Source: JAIVGV01 sp035295985
GTDB lineage: Bacteria > Acidobacteriota > Blastocatellia > Pyrinomonadales > Pyrinomonadaceae
Assembly: GCA_035295985.1 (NCBI GenBank)
Contig: DATHBT010000010.1
Coordinates: 1-11,874, forward strand
Direction of reading: 5' to 3'
Length of the DNA: 11,874 nt
A program made the position numbers and the translations under genes. Within the stretch, counting starts at the first letter, position 1; the number at the start of each line of letters is the position of its first letter. A model generated the notes under the pieces. It was given only the letters and a program-made list of their open reading frames with translations, was not told the DNA's origin and made no database searches. Positions 6,749 through 11,874 of this stretch are shown here, piece after piece.

Positions 6749-7353
6749 GCGGCCAACCTCCGGTCGCCGATTCTAAGCACGACCGGACGCGGAACGACCT
6801 CAAGCCGGCCCCGCCCGGCGTTCACCCACTCTAATGCCGGATGCCACCGACCCTTCGGCCCCGGCGAAGCCGGACACAGCACCAATAAGCCGACACCGAC
6901 CTACGCCCAACCAGGAAGCCGACAGGAAGCCGACCTGCCGATGCACCTCTACCAGGTTCTGGAGGAAGAGTGCGAGAGGATAAACGGCGGGCTGCCTCCG
7001 AGCCGGGAGAACCCTGCCCCGGCATGAAGGATAAGGATCGCCGCGGCGCCGGCGACGAGGCAGACCCCGACTCGCTCGACGCCCGGCCGCTCGGGGTGGC
7101 GCAGTTCGCCGAGGCGGCCCGAGTCACGGTCGGCCGCTACGATGAGGATCGCGGAGGCGGCCGGGGCACGTCTCGCCGTCCGGCAGATGAACCGGCTGAT
7201 CCTGCCGGCGGCCGCCGCGCTCCCGCCCGACGAGCGGCCGCGTCCGAACGGCGCGGGGCAGCCCGGCGTGTGGCAGCAGGAGACAACCTGAGGCGGCGAC
7301 CCGGCGCGGTTGATCTCGCGTCGGGCGGCGTGCGACGATTGCCCGGCACGCAC
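6749..7353. other. Intergenic region with no convincing gene, between divergent aldolase and ypdA genes
   Basis: About 600 bases separate the two start regions. GGAGG for the aldolase GTG lies at 6757-6761 (minus strand). A small hairpin CCGGC-GAA-GCCGG lies at 6861-6873. Short plus-strand frames exist but none is convincing: ATG 6941 to TGA 7027 encodes 28 residues starting MHLYQVLEEECERI; ATG 7024 overlaps that stop as ATGA and runs in frame into ypdA as an Arg/Ala/Gly-rich stretch; ATG 7142 to TGA 7291 encodes 49 residues. None has a ribosome binding site or known motif. The frames at 6941 and 7142 share a phase, so this could be a decayed gene. I see no clear promoter for ypdA. Confidence 0.5.
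6913..6934. repeat. 11-bp direct tandem duplication (AGGAAGCCGAC x2)
   Basis: AGGAAGCCGAC occurs twice without spacer, at 6913-6923 and 6924-6934, and a related AATAAGCCGAC lies a little upstream. It is short and may be simple replication slippage in non-coding or decaying sequence. Confidence 0.7.
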
Positions 7354-8373
7354 ATGACGCCGCCACGACAACTCGATCTGCTCATCGTCGGCGCAGGCCC
7401 GGCCGGACTCTCGGCCGCCGACTGCGCCGCGCGCGAAGGCCTCGACTACCTCGTCGTCGAACGCGGCCTCATCGCCGACACGATCTACCACTACCCCGTC
7501 GGCCTGACCGTCTTCTCCACCGTGGACGAGCTGGAGCTACGCCCCGGCACACTCCGCCCCTGCCGCGAGAAGCCGACGCGTGAGGAACTGCTCTCCCACT
7601 ACGTCCGCTTCGCCCTCGAAGGGAACCTCCGCATCAACACCGAAGAGGAAGTCTTAGAAATCAAGAGGCTCGAACCCGACGGCTTCGCCGTGAGGACTTC
7701 GCGCGACGAGTACCTGACCGCGCGCCTGCTCGTCGCCACGGGCGCGATGGCCCGGCCACGCCGCCTGAAGGTGCCCGGCGAAGACCTGCCGAAGGTTCAC
7801 CACCGCTTCGTCGAGCCGTACCCCTACGTACGCAAGGACGCACTCGTCGTCGGCGGCGGCAACAGTGCGGCCGAGGCCGCGCTCTTCCTCGCCGAAGAGG
7901 GAGCGCGCACGACCCTCGCCGTCTGGCCCGAAGACTGGGAGAACCGCGATCCCAAGCGGGGCTGCATCAAACACTGGGTGCGCGCCCCGCTCCAACGCCA
8001 GATCGAAATCGGCCGCCTGCGCCTCTGCCTGTTCAAAGAGATCGAGGAGATAGCCGACCGGGCGGTGCGGATCAGACGCGCCGACGCCGCCAACGGGCCG
8101 GGCGAAGACCCTGTGGTCACGCTCCCCAACGACGCCGTCTTCGTCCTCATCGGCTCGGACGCAGACCTCTCCCTCCTCAACCGCCTCGGCGTCCGCACCG
8201 AACAGGCCGGCCTCTGCGAAGTCCCGGTTTACGATCCCGACACCTTCGAGACCGAAGTCCCCGGCCTCCACGTCGCCGGCCACTTCACCCACGCCCGCCA
8301 CATCAAGGCCGCCATCGAAACGCCGCGCCGCATCGTCCCGCTCATCGCCCAATCCCTGCGCGCCAACGTCTAA
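7354..8373 (+). CDS. ypdA: YpdA-like FAD/NAD(P)-binding oxidoreductase, putative bacillithiol disulfide reductase
   Basis: The 339-residue flavoprotein is expected to use NAD(P)H to reduce bacillithiol disulfide in the cytoplasm. The FAD-binding motif GAGPAG is at 13-18, the family stretch YHYPVGLTVFSTVDELEL at about 45-62, the LLVATG strand at about 125-130, and the NAD(P)-binding VVGGGNSAAEAA at 165-176. A C-terminal VPGLHVAGHF segment contributes the flavin site. It ends with RHIKAAIETPRRIV, typical of this family. ATG 7354 is chosen because the FAD motif begins about 10 residues later, as in the family; the frame stays open upstream to 6970, but that stretch is not protein-like, and no good ribosome binding site precedes 7354. 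In characterised YpdA the FAD motif is GGGPCG with a conserved cysteine; here that residue is Ala17. It could therefore be a diverged relative with another electron acceptor. The nearby bshC supports the bacillithiol role. Confidence 0.85.
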   Translation: MTPPRQLDLLIVGAGPAGLSAADCAAREGLDYLVVERGLIADTIYHYPVGLTVFSTVDELELRPGTLRPCREKPTREELLSHYVRFALEGNLRINTEEEVLEIKRLEPDGFAVRTSRDEYLTARLLVATGAMARPRRLKVPGEDLPKVHHRFVEPYPYVRKDALVVGGGNSAAEAALFLAEEGARTTLAVWPEDWENRDPKRGCIKHWVRAPLQRQIEIGRLRLCLFKEIEEIADRAVRIRRADAANGPGEDPVVTLPNDAVFVLIGSDADLSLLNRLGVRTEQAGLCEVPVYDPDTFETEVPGLHVAGHFTHARHIKAAIETPRRIVPLIAQSLRANV

Positions 8374-8422
8374 CCTGTCCGCGCCGGCCCGCGCCGCGCG
8401 ACGAGTGTTCTGTCCGGACGCC

Positions 8423-8443
8423 GCGCGCCGCGCCTCTTTTTTT
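8423..8443 (+). terminator. Weak candidate terminator after ypdA
   Basis: Seven Ts (8437-8443) follow a GC-rich stretch that can form only a short stem, GCGC-GCC-GCGC (8423-8433). The T-run stands out in very GC-rich DNA and lies 50 bases after the ypdA stop, but the stem is only 4 bp. Confidence 0.4.
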
Positions 8444-8581
8444 GCGTGAAACGTTTTATCGCCTTCGCGCATTAAGGGCAGAAGGGTGACGGCAAGGGCG
8501 TGACGCAGCAGGGCCGCGAGGTGAAGAGGGCGCTCCATTTCAGACGAGCCGTGGGGTCAAACACCCGTTCCGAAATAGCTG

Positions 8582-8610
8582 TTGCAAATCCACCGACTAG
8601 CTGGTATAAG
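8582..8610 (+). promoter_or_regulatory. Sigma70-like promoter of the lipoprotein operon
   Basis: TTGCAA (8582-8587) and TATAAG (8605-8610) are exactly 17 bases apart; the -35 matches 4 of 6 and the -10 matches 5 of 6. Transcription would start near 8617, giving an unusually long leader of about 150 bases before ATG 8770. Confidence 0.65.
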
Positions 8611-8696
8611 GCTCGCGCTCGCGAGAGCTTAGTCCTATCAAGCCTTCTCACGCGCCACGAGTTCCGGCCCTTTTACACGCCACATCGGCCTCCGAA

Positions 8697-8723
8697 CCGG
8701 GGCGAATCTTCGAGTCGCCCCGG
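8697..8723 (+). promoter_or_regulatory. GC-rich hairpin in the leader of the lipoprotein gene
   Basis: CCGGGGCGA (8697-8705) and TCGCCCCGG (8715-8723) pair perfectly over 9 bp around a 9-base loop. It lies about 30 bases before the AAGGAG at 8753-8758. No T-tract follows, so it is more likely a leader stability or translation-control structure than a terminator. No known riboswitch class is recognised. Confidence 0.5.
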
Positions 8724-8769
8724 CATTTCAGTTCGCCCGTCCCTCAACGCACAAGGAGAGAACCCGATC

Positions 8770-9717
8770 ATGAGGAAGACATGCCTTTTTCTACTGCTCG
8801 GCGTCGTCGTATTCGCGACCGGCTGCCCGAAGAGCAAGCCCGACGCCCCGTCGGCCCTCTCACGCCGGATCGCTAACTACGAAATCGCCAAGTTTGACGC
8901 TGACGTGAGCGCCTACGATCAGGCAGTTAACGGGAACCTCCCCCAGCAGGCCCGCAGGATCAGAGACCGCGTCGTTGATCGCTTGAAATCCAACATCGAC
9001 GCAAACTACCATGAGTTCGAAAACCAGCTCTTCACCGGGCGCGCCCGCGCCAACATCCTCTTCGACATCACCGAACTCGGTTCGGCGGTAGCCATTAACA
9101 TCACCAACGGAGAGCGCGCCAAGAACATCATCTCGGCCGCGTTGACGGGCTTCAAGGGCGGGCGCAAGTCGATAGACGAAAACTTCTTCCGCGAGCGGAC
9201 GACCCAAGTCATCATCTCTCAGATGCAGGCGTCGCGCGCTCGGATCGAGGCGACGCTCATCTTGAACAAACGCAGCAAGGGGATCGATGAGTATTCGCTC
9301 GACGAAGCGCTCGGCGACCTCATCAACTACTTCTACGCCGGCACGCTCCAAAAAGGGCTCCAAGAGGTAGCCAAAGAGACGGCCCAGACAGCGGCCATCG
9401 AGGAAGAGAAAGTCAGAAATCTTGAGCGGGGTCGCCAAGGCGTCACAACGGCGGAAGCGGATTCGGCCGTCGCCAACCTGAGGCGGTACAACCAGCTGCG
9501 GCAGGATGCGTTGAGCGCGGTCGATCCGGCCCGGCAGGCGGAAGCCGTAAAGATAGCCCGCGCGGCGATAGAAGAATTGACAGGAAAGCCGGCCCCGGTG
9601 GACATAACACCCACGCAACTCTTCGACGCCTTAGGGCAGGCAATGCGGCAGGTTGATCGGGACGATCCGCCCAACAGCGTCAGCCGAATCAGCAAGGCAC
9701 TACGGACTCAGCAGTAG
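8770..9717 (+). CDS. Unrecognised helical lipoprotein
   Basis: The 315-residue product begins MRKTCLFLLLGVVVFATGC, a type II signal peptide with lipobox A-T-G-C at Cys19 followed by PKSKPD, so it is probably anchored in a membrane facing the periplasm. The start at ATG 8770 is supported by AAGGAG at 8753-8758 (11-base gap). The rest is charged and predominantly helical, with no transmembrane segment. Notable stretches are KSIDENFFRERTTQVIISQM (about 136-155), YSLDEALGDLINYFYAGTL (about 177-195) and a Gln/Glu/Arg-rich coiled-coil-like region (about 200-270). I have seen similar uncharacterised lipoproteins in Acidobacteria-type genomes but cannot name a domain or function. GC content is visibly lower than in mutL or bshC, with more A/T-ending codons. 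The next gene begins 18 bases after its stop, so the two form an operon. Confidence 0.85.
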   Translation: MRKTCLFLLLGVVVFATGCPKSKPDAPSALSRRIANYEIAKFDADVSAYDQAVNGNLPQQARRIRDRVVDRLKSNIDANYHEFENQLFTGRARANILFDITELGSAVAINITNGERAKNIISAALTGFKGGRKSIDENFFRERTTQVIISQMQASRARIEATLILNKRSKGIDEYSLDEALGDLINYFYAGTLQKGLQEVAKETAQTAAIEEEKVRNLERGRQGVTTAEADSAVANLRRYNQLRQDALSAVDPARQAEAVKIARAAIEELTGKPAPVDITPTQLFDALGQAMRQVDRDDPPNSVSRISKALRTQQ

Positions 9718-9735
9718 ACCCTCAAGGAGAACACC

Positions 9736-10152
9736 ATGTCGAAGAAACCTGACAGCAAAGATGATAAGAAGGGCGGCGCAGACAAGCCGAAAGATAAACC
9801 TGCGGCGGCGGTCTCCGGCACGGAGGCAATCGTCTACCCCGGCTCTTTCACCTTGGAGAACATCCAGAACGATCTGGTGGTGAAAGAGAGTCAGCGGTTC
9901 GAGAACCTGACTAAGCTTGAGTTGCTGCCGGACGCGCCGGGCGGCGAGCACAGGAGCCTAGCCACACTCAAAGAAGTGCCATTCGGCACGGTCTTCGGGC
10001 GGCTCTTCCTTGTCGCTGTCCCCGAGGGCAAAATGGCTTCCGTCATGGCGGATCAGGACATCAAGAAGAGGGATTTCCTGTTCGACGCCATTATCTGGGT
10101 TGAGAACAAACAGACACGAGTTGCCGCTTTCAGAGAACGGGCGGCTAAGTAA
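9736..10152 (+). CDS. Unrecognised small protein with lysine-rich N-terminus
   Basis: The 138-residue product starts at ATG 9736, with AAGGAG at 9724-9729 and a 6-base gap, only 18 bases after the lipoprotein stop. It has no signal peptide or membrane segment. Residues 1-24 are Lys/Asp-rich and probably disordered (MSKKPDSKDDKKGG...). From about residue 28 there is a compact region likely rich in beta-strands: EAIVYPGSFTLENI, then FGTVFGRLFLVAVPEGKMA, then DFLFDAIIWVENKQTRVAAF at the end. I recognise no known family. The operon arrangement and the terminator right after it imply a joint role with the lipoprotein; since one product is exported and the other appears cytoplasmic, direct contact is uncertain. 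Like the lipoprotein gene, it is less GC-rich than the rest of the window. Confidence 0.8.
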   Translation: MSKKPDSKDDKKGGADKPKDKPAAAVSGTEAIVYPGSFTLENIQNDLVVKESQRFENLTKLELLPDAPGGEHRSLATLKEVPFGTVFGRLFLVAVPEGKMASVMADQDIKKRDFLFDAIIWVENKQTRVAAFRERAAK

Positions 10153-10207
10153 GCCTGCGAACAAGCAGTTTCGCTGCGGAACTCTCCCACCAGAAGCTAA
10201 AGCGTGC

Positions 10208-10249
10208 CCTGCCCGCCGTCACTAACGTGACGGCGGGCAGGCCCTTTTT
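10208..10249 (+). terminator. Strong rho-independent terminator of the lipoprotein operon
   Basis: A perfect 15-bp stem (10208-10222 with 10227-10241) with a TAAC loop is followed by CCC and TTTTT (10245-10249). It lies 55 bases after the stop at 10152. The T-run overlaps the TAA stop of the convergent malic enzyme gene (10250-10248). The same hairpin read on the minus strand has no long T-tract but may also end that transcript. Confidence 0.93.
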
Positions 10250-11681
10250 AAAGCCCGACTTCAGTCGCGGCGCGCTCGCGGCGGGCGACGCCGGAGGCGT
10301 GGGCGGCGTCTTCAACGTGGCGGGAGACGGTGTCGGCGACGCGCTTGTCGAAGACGGAGGGGATGATGTATTCGGGGTGGAGTTCGTCGTCGGCGATGAG
10401 CGAGGCGATGGCGTGGGCGGCGGCGAGTTTCATCTCCTCGTTGATGCGGGAGGCGCGGCAGGCCAGCGCGCCCTTGAAGATGCCGGGGAAGCACAGCACG
10501 TTGTTGATCTGGTTGGGGTAGTCCGATCTTCCGGTCGCCATGACGGCGACGTGGGGTTCGGCCTCCTCGGGCATGATCTCTGGAATCGGGTTCGCCATCG
10601 CGAAGACGATGGGGTCGGGGTTCATCTTCTTGAGATCGTCGGCGTTGATGACGCCGGGGGCGGAGAGGCCGAAGAAGACGTCGGCGCCGCGCATCACGTC
10701 GTGCACCGTCCCCTGCTCGTTGTCGGGGTTGGTGTTCTGCGCGTACCAGTCCTTGATCCAGTTCATGTGCTCTTTGCGCCCGCGGTAGAGCGCGCCCGTC
10801 TGATCGCAGCCCACCACGTTCCGCACGCCCGCCGCCATGATGATCTTCGTGCAGGCGACGCCGGCCGCGCCCGTCCCGTTGACCACCACTTTTAAGTCTT
10901 CCATCCGCTTGCCCACCAGCTTGACCGCGTTGATGAGCGCGGCGAGGACGACGACGGCCGTGCCGTGCTGATCGTCGTGGAAGACGGGGATGTCGAGTTC
11001 TTCCTTCAGGCGCTCCTCGATCTGGAAGCAGCGCGGGGCGGAGATGTCTTCGAGGTTGATGCCGCCGAAGGCCGTCGAGATCGTCTTGACGGTGCGGACG
11101 ATCTCGTCCGGGTCTTTCGTCGAAAGGCAGATGGGGAAGGCGTCAACGCCCGCGAACTCTTTAAAGAGCATCGCCTTCCCTTCCATGACGGGCATCGCGG
11201 CGGCCGGGCCGATGTCGCCCAGGCCCAACACGGCCGTGCCGTCGGAGACGACGGCGACGGTGTTGCGCTTGATCGTCAGGGTGAAGGCCTTTTCGGGGTC
11301 GCGGTGGATGGCCTCGCAGACGCGCGCGACGCCGGGCGTGTAGGCCATCGAGAGATCGGAGCGCGTCTTCAGAGGCATCTTCGACGTGACCTCGATCTTG
11401 CCGCCGAGGTGCATGAGGAAGGTGCGGTCGGAGACGTTGACCACCTCGACGCCGTCAACGTGCTTGACCGCCTCCACGATCTCGCGGACGTGATCGAGCG
11501 AGCCGGCCGTGAACGTGATGTCGCGCACCATAGAGCCGCGCGAGGCGGAGACGATGTCGATAGCGCCGATGTCGCCGCCGGCCCGGCCGATGGCGGTCGT
11601 CAGCTCGCCGAGCGTGCCGGGGCGGTTGGTCAGTTTCACGCGCAGGGTCGAGGTGTAGCTGGCGCTCGGCGTCTGCTGCAT
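10248..11681 (-). CDS. NAD(P)-dependent malic enzyme with N-terminal ACT domain
   Basis: The 477-residue product oxidatively decarboxylates malate to pyruvate and CO2 with NAD+ or NADP+. Residues 12-86 form an ACT domain (TLRVKLTNRPGTLGELTTAI...), probably a ligand-binding regulatory module. The malic enzyme core follows: catalytic Tyr114 in MAYTPGVA, VSDGTAVLGLGDIG (145-158), the lysine segment GKAMLFKEFAG (168-178), metal-binding EDISAPRCFQIEERL (211-225) and HDDQHGT (235-241), then the Rossmann motif NGTGAAG (268-274) and MANPIPEIMPEEA. Cofactor preference cannot be told from sequence alone. ATG 11681 is preceded by GGAG with a 6-base spacer. It is convergent with the lipoprotein operon and shares the terminator region. 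The leader upstream carries a GTTAGCT repeat. Assignment is firm; the ACT ligand is unknown. Confidence 0.95.
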   Translation of the reverse strand: MQQTPSASYTSTLRVKLTNRPGTLGELTTAIGRAGGDIGAIDIVSASRGSMVRDITFTAGSLDHVREIVEAVKHVDGVEVVNVSDRTFLMHLGGKIEVTSKMPLKTRSDLSMAYTPGVARVCEAIHRDPEKAFTLTIKRNTVAVVSDGTAVLGLGDIGPAAAMPVMEGKAMLFKEFAGVDAFPICLSTKDPDEIVRTVKTISTAFGGINLEDISAPRCFQIEERLKEELDIPVFHDDQHGTAVVVLAALINAVKLVGKRMEDLKVVVNGTGAAGVACTKIIMAAGVRNVVGCDQTGALYRGRKEHMNWIKDWYAQNTNPDNEQGTVHDVMRGADVFFGLSAPGVINADDLKKMNPDPIVFAMANPIPEIMPEEAEPHVAVMATGRSDYPNQINNVLCFPGIFKGALACRASRINEEMKLAAAHAIASLIADDELHPEYIIPSVFDKRVADTVSRHVEDAAHASGVARRERAATEVGL

Positions 11682-11693
11682 CGCGCTCTCCGT

Positions 11694-11713
11694 GTTAGCT
11701 GTTAGCTGTTAAC
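11694..11713. repeat. GTTAGCT heptamer repeat in the leader of the malic enzyme gene
   Basis: Two exact GTTAGCT units (11694-11700 and 11701-11707) are followed by GTTAAC (11708-11713). The array lies 12 bases upstream of the malic enzyme start, directly beside its ribosome binding site, so on the mRNA it reads as GTTAAC then AGCTAAC units. It is another short-period array unlike the other families in the window. Confidence 0.75.
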
Positions 11714-11748
11714 TTTTGGCCGTCGGGGGTTTTCTCGGCTGAGAGACT

Positions 11749-11844
11749 AACGCCAAAGGGCAGTGCGCGCAAGCGCCTCACCCCGCGCGCCGGGCCGCTC
11801 GAAAACCAGCCCAACATCTCCCTTTGCGCCTTAGCGCCTTGGCG
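11749..11844. repeat. Octamer array (CCTTNNCG x3) with imperfect inverted partner
   Basis: Positions 11821-11844 read CCTTTGCG, CCTTAGCG, CCTTGGCG, three 8-base units in tandem. The upstream AACGCCAAAGG (11749-11759) pairs imperfectly with the last unit and the following GT (one base inserted). The region from 11714 to 11874 otherwise holds no gene that I can support; it lies upstream of the malic enzyme, and no clear promoter for it is visible. Confidence 0.6.
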
Positions 11845-11874
11845 TGAGGCTCCTTACGTCAGGAAGAAAGCTCT

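Larger units (their letters stand above)
8374..8769. other. Intergenic region upstream of the lipoprotein operon
   Basis: About 400 bases without a gene. In order it holds a GC-rich stretch with a T-tract after ypdA (8423-8443), a small GGGT-CAAAC-ACCC hairpin (8554-8566), a good promoter (8582-8610), a palindrome CTCGCGAG at 8618-8625 near the predicted transcript start, and a stable leader hairpin at 8697-8723. The open frame continuing upstream of 8770 in phase with the lipoprotein is not considered coding, since the signal peptide and ribosome binding site fix the start at 8770. Confidence 0.6.

Noticed and set aside
6913..6934. Operator or iteron-like binding site
   Set aside because: Only two 11-bp copies with no regulator gene or promoter nearby; slippage explains it equally well.
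5834..7027. Plus-strand open frame of 397 codons across the aldolase and the following gap
   Set aside because: Most of it is antisense to the aldolase barrel with catalytic motifs; only the last 28 codons (6941-7027) look slightly protein-like and are noted under the intergenic region.
6970..7353. 128-codon N-terminal extension of ypdA
   Set aside because: The added sequence is Arg/Ala/Gly-rich with no motif, and the family normally starts about 10 residues before the FAD motif, matching ATG 7354. It is kept only as a low-probability finding.
8500..8769. N-terminal extension of the lipoprotein frame by 90 codons
   Set aside because: The signal peptide with lipobox and the AAGGAG site fix the start at 8770, and the promoter at 8582-8610 lies inside the putative extension.
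10965..11705. Plus-strand open frame of 246 codons opposite the malic enzyme
   Set aside because: Antisense shadow of a gene with all family motifs; no start signal.

Overview
The window is GC-rich bacterial chromosomal DNA. Several things point to Acidobacteriota, probably the Blastocatellia: a bacillithiol gene set (bshC and a ypdA-type reductase), a MutL with endonuclease motifs, small secreted DUF4440-type proteins cleaved at an A-A|Q-T site, and intergenic heptanucleotide-repeat hairpins. The lineage is inferred from these genes and repeats; no rRNA or marker tree is available here. I see no tRNA, rRNA, CRISPR array, insertion sequence or prophage gene.

Layout. 1-176: the 3' end of an unrecognised plus-strand gene. 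181-317: a large inverted repeat, then a good promoter. 403-1406: two tandem, distantly paralogous secreted NTF2-like (DUF4440/SnoaL-type) proteins. 1431-1516: a perfect 33-bp inverted repeat between convergent genes. 6748-1520 (minus strand): a probable operon of an aldolase resembling 4-hydroxy-2-oxoglutarate aldolase, then bshC (4-base TTGA overlap), then mutL behind another repeat hairpin. 6749-7353: about 600 bases with no convincing gene. 7354-8373: a YpdA-like bacillithiol disulfide reductase. 8374-8769: an intergenic region with a T-tract, a strong sigma70-like promoter and a hairpin leader. 8770-10152: a two-gene unit encoding an unrecognised lipoprotein and a small lysine-rich cytoplasmic protein, closed by a textbook terminator. 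10248-11681 (minus strand): a malic enzyme with an N-terminal ACT domain. 11694-11844: more short-period repeats.

How the genes work together. BshC adds cysteine in the last step of bacillithiol synthesis, and YpdA is expected to regenerate reduced bacillithiol from its disulfide, so the divergent genes on either side of the 6.7-7.35 kb gap probably serve one redox system. The aldolase (pyruvate/glyoxylate chemistry) and the malic enzyme (malate to pyruvate) are central-carbon enzymes. MutL is housekeeping mismatch repair.

Most genes are ordinary. The points most worth a second look are: the recurring short-period tandem arrays in nearly every intergenic gap, mostly folded as inverted pairs; the YpdA homologue whose family cysteine is replaced by alanine; the HOGA-like active site of the bshC-linked aldolase with its low-complexity tail; and the unassigned lipoprotein/small-protein operon. 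I did not find a clearly new multi-gene system.
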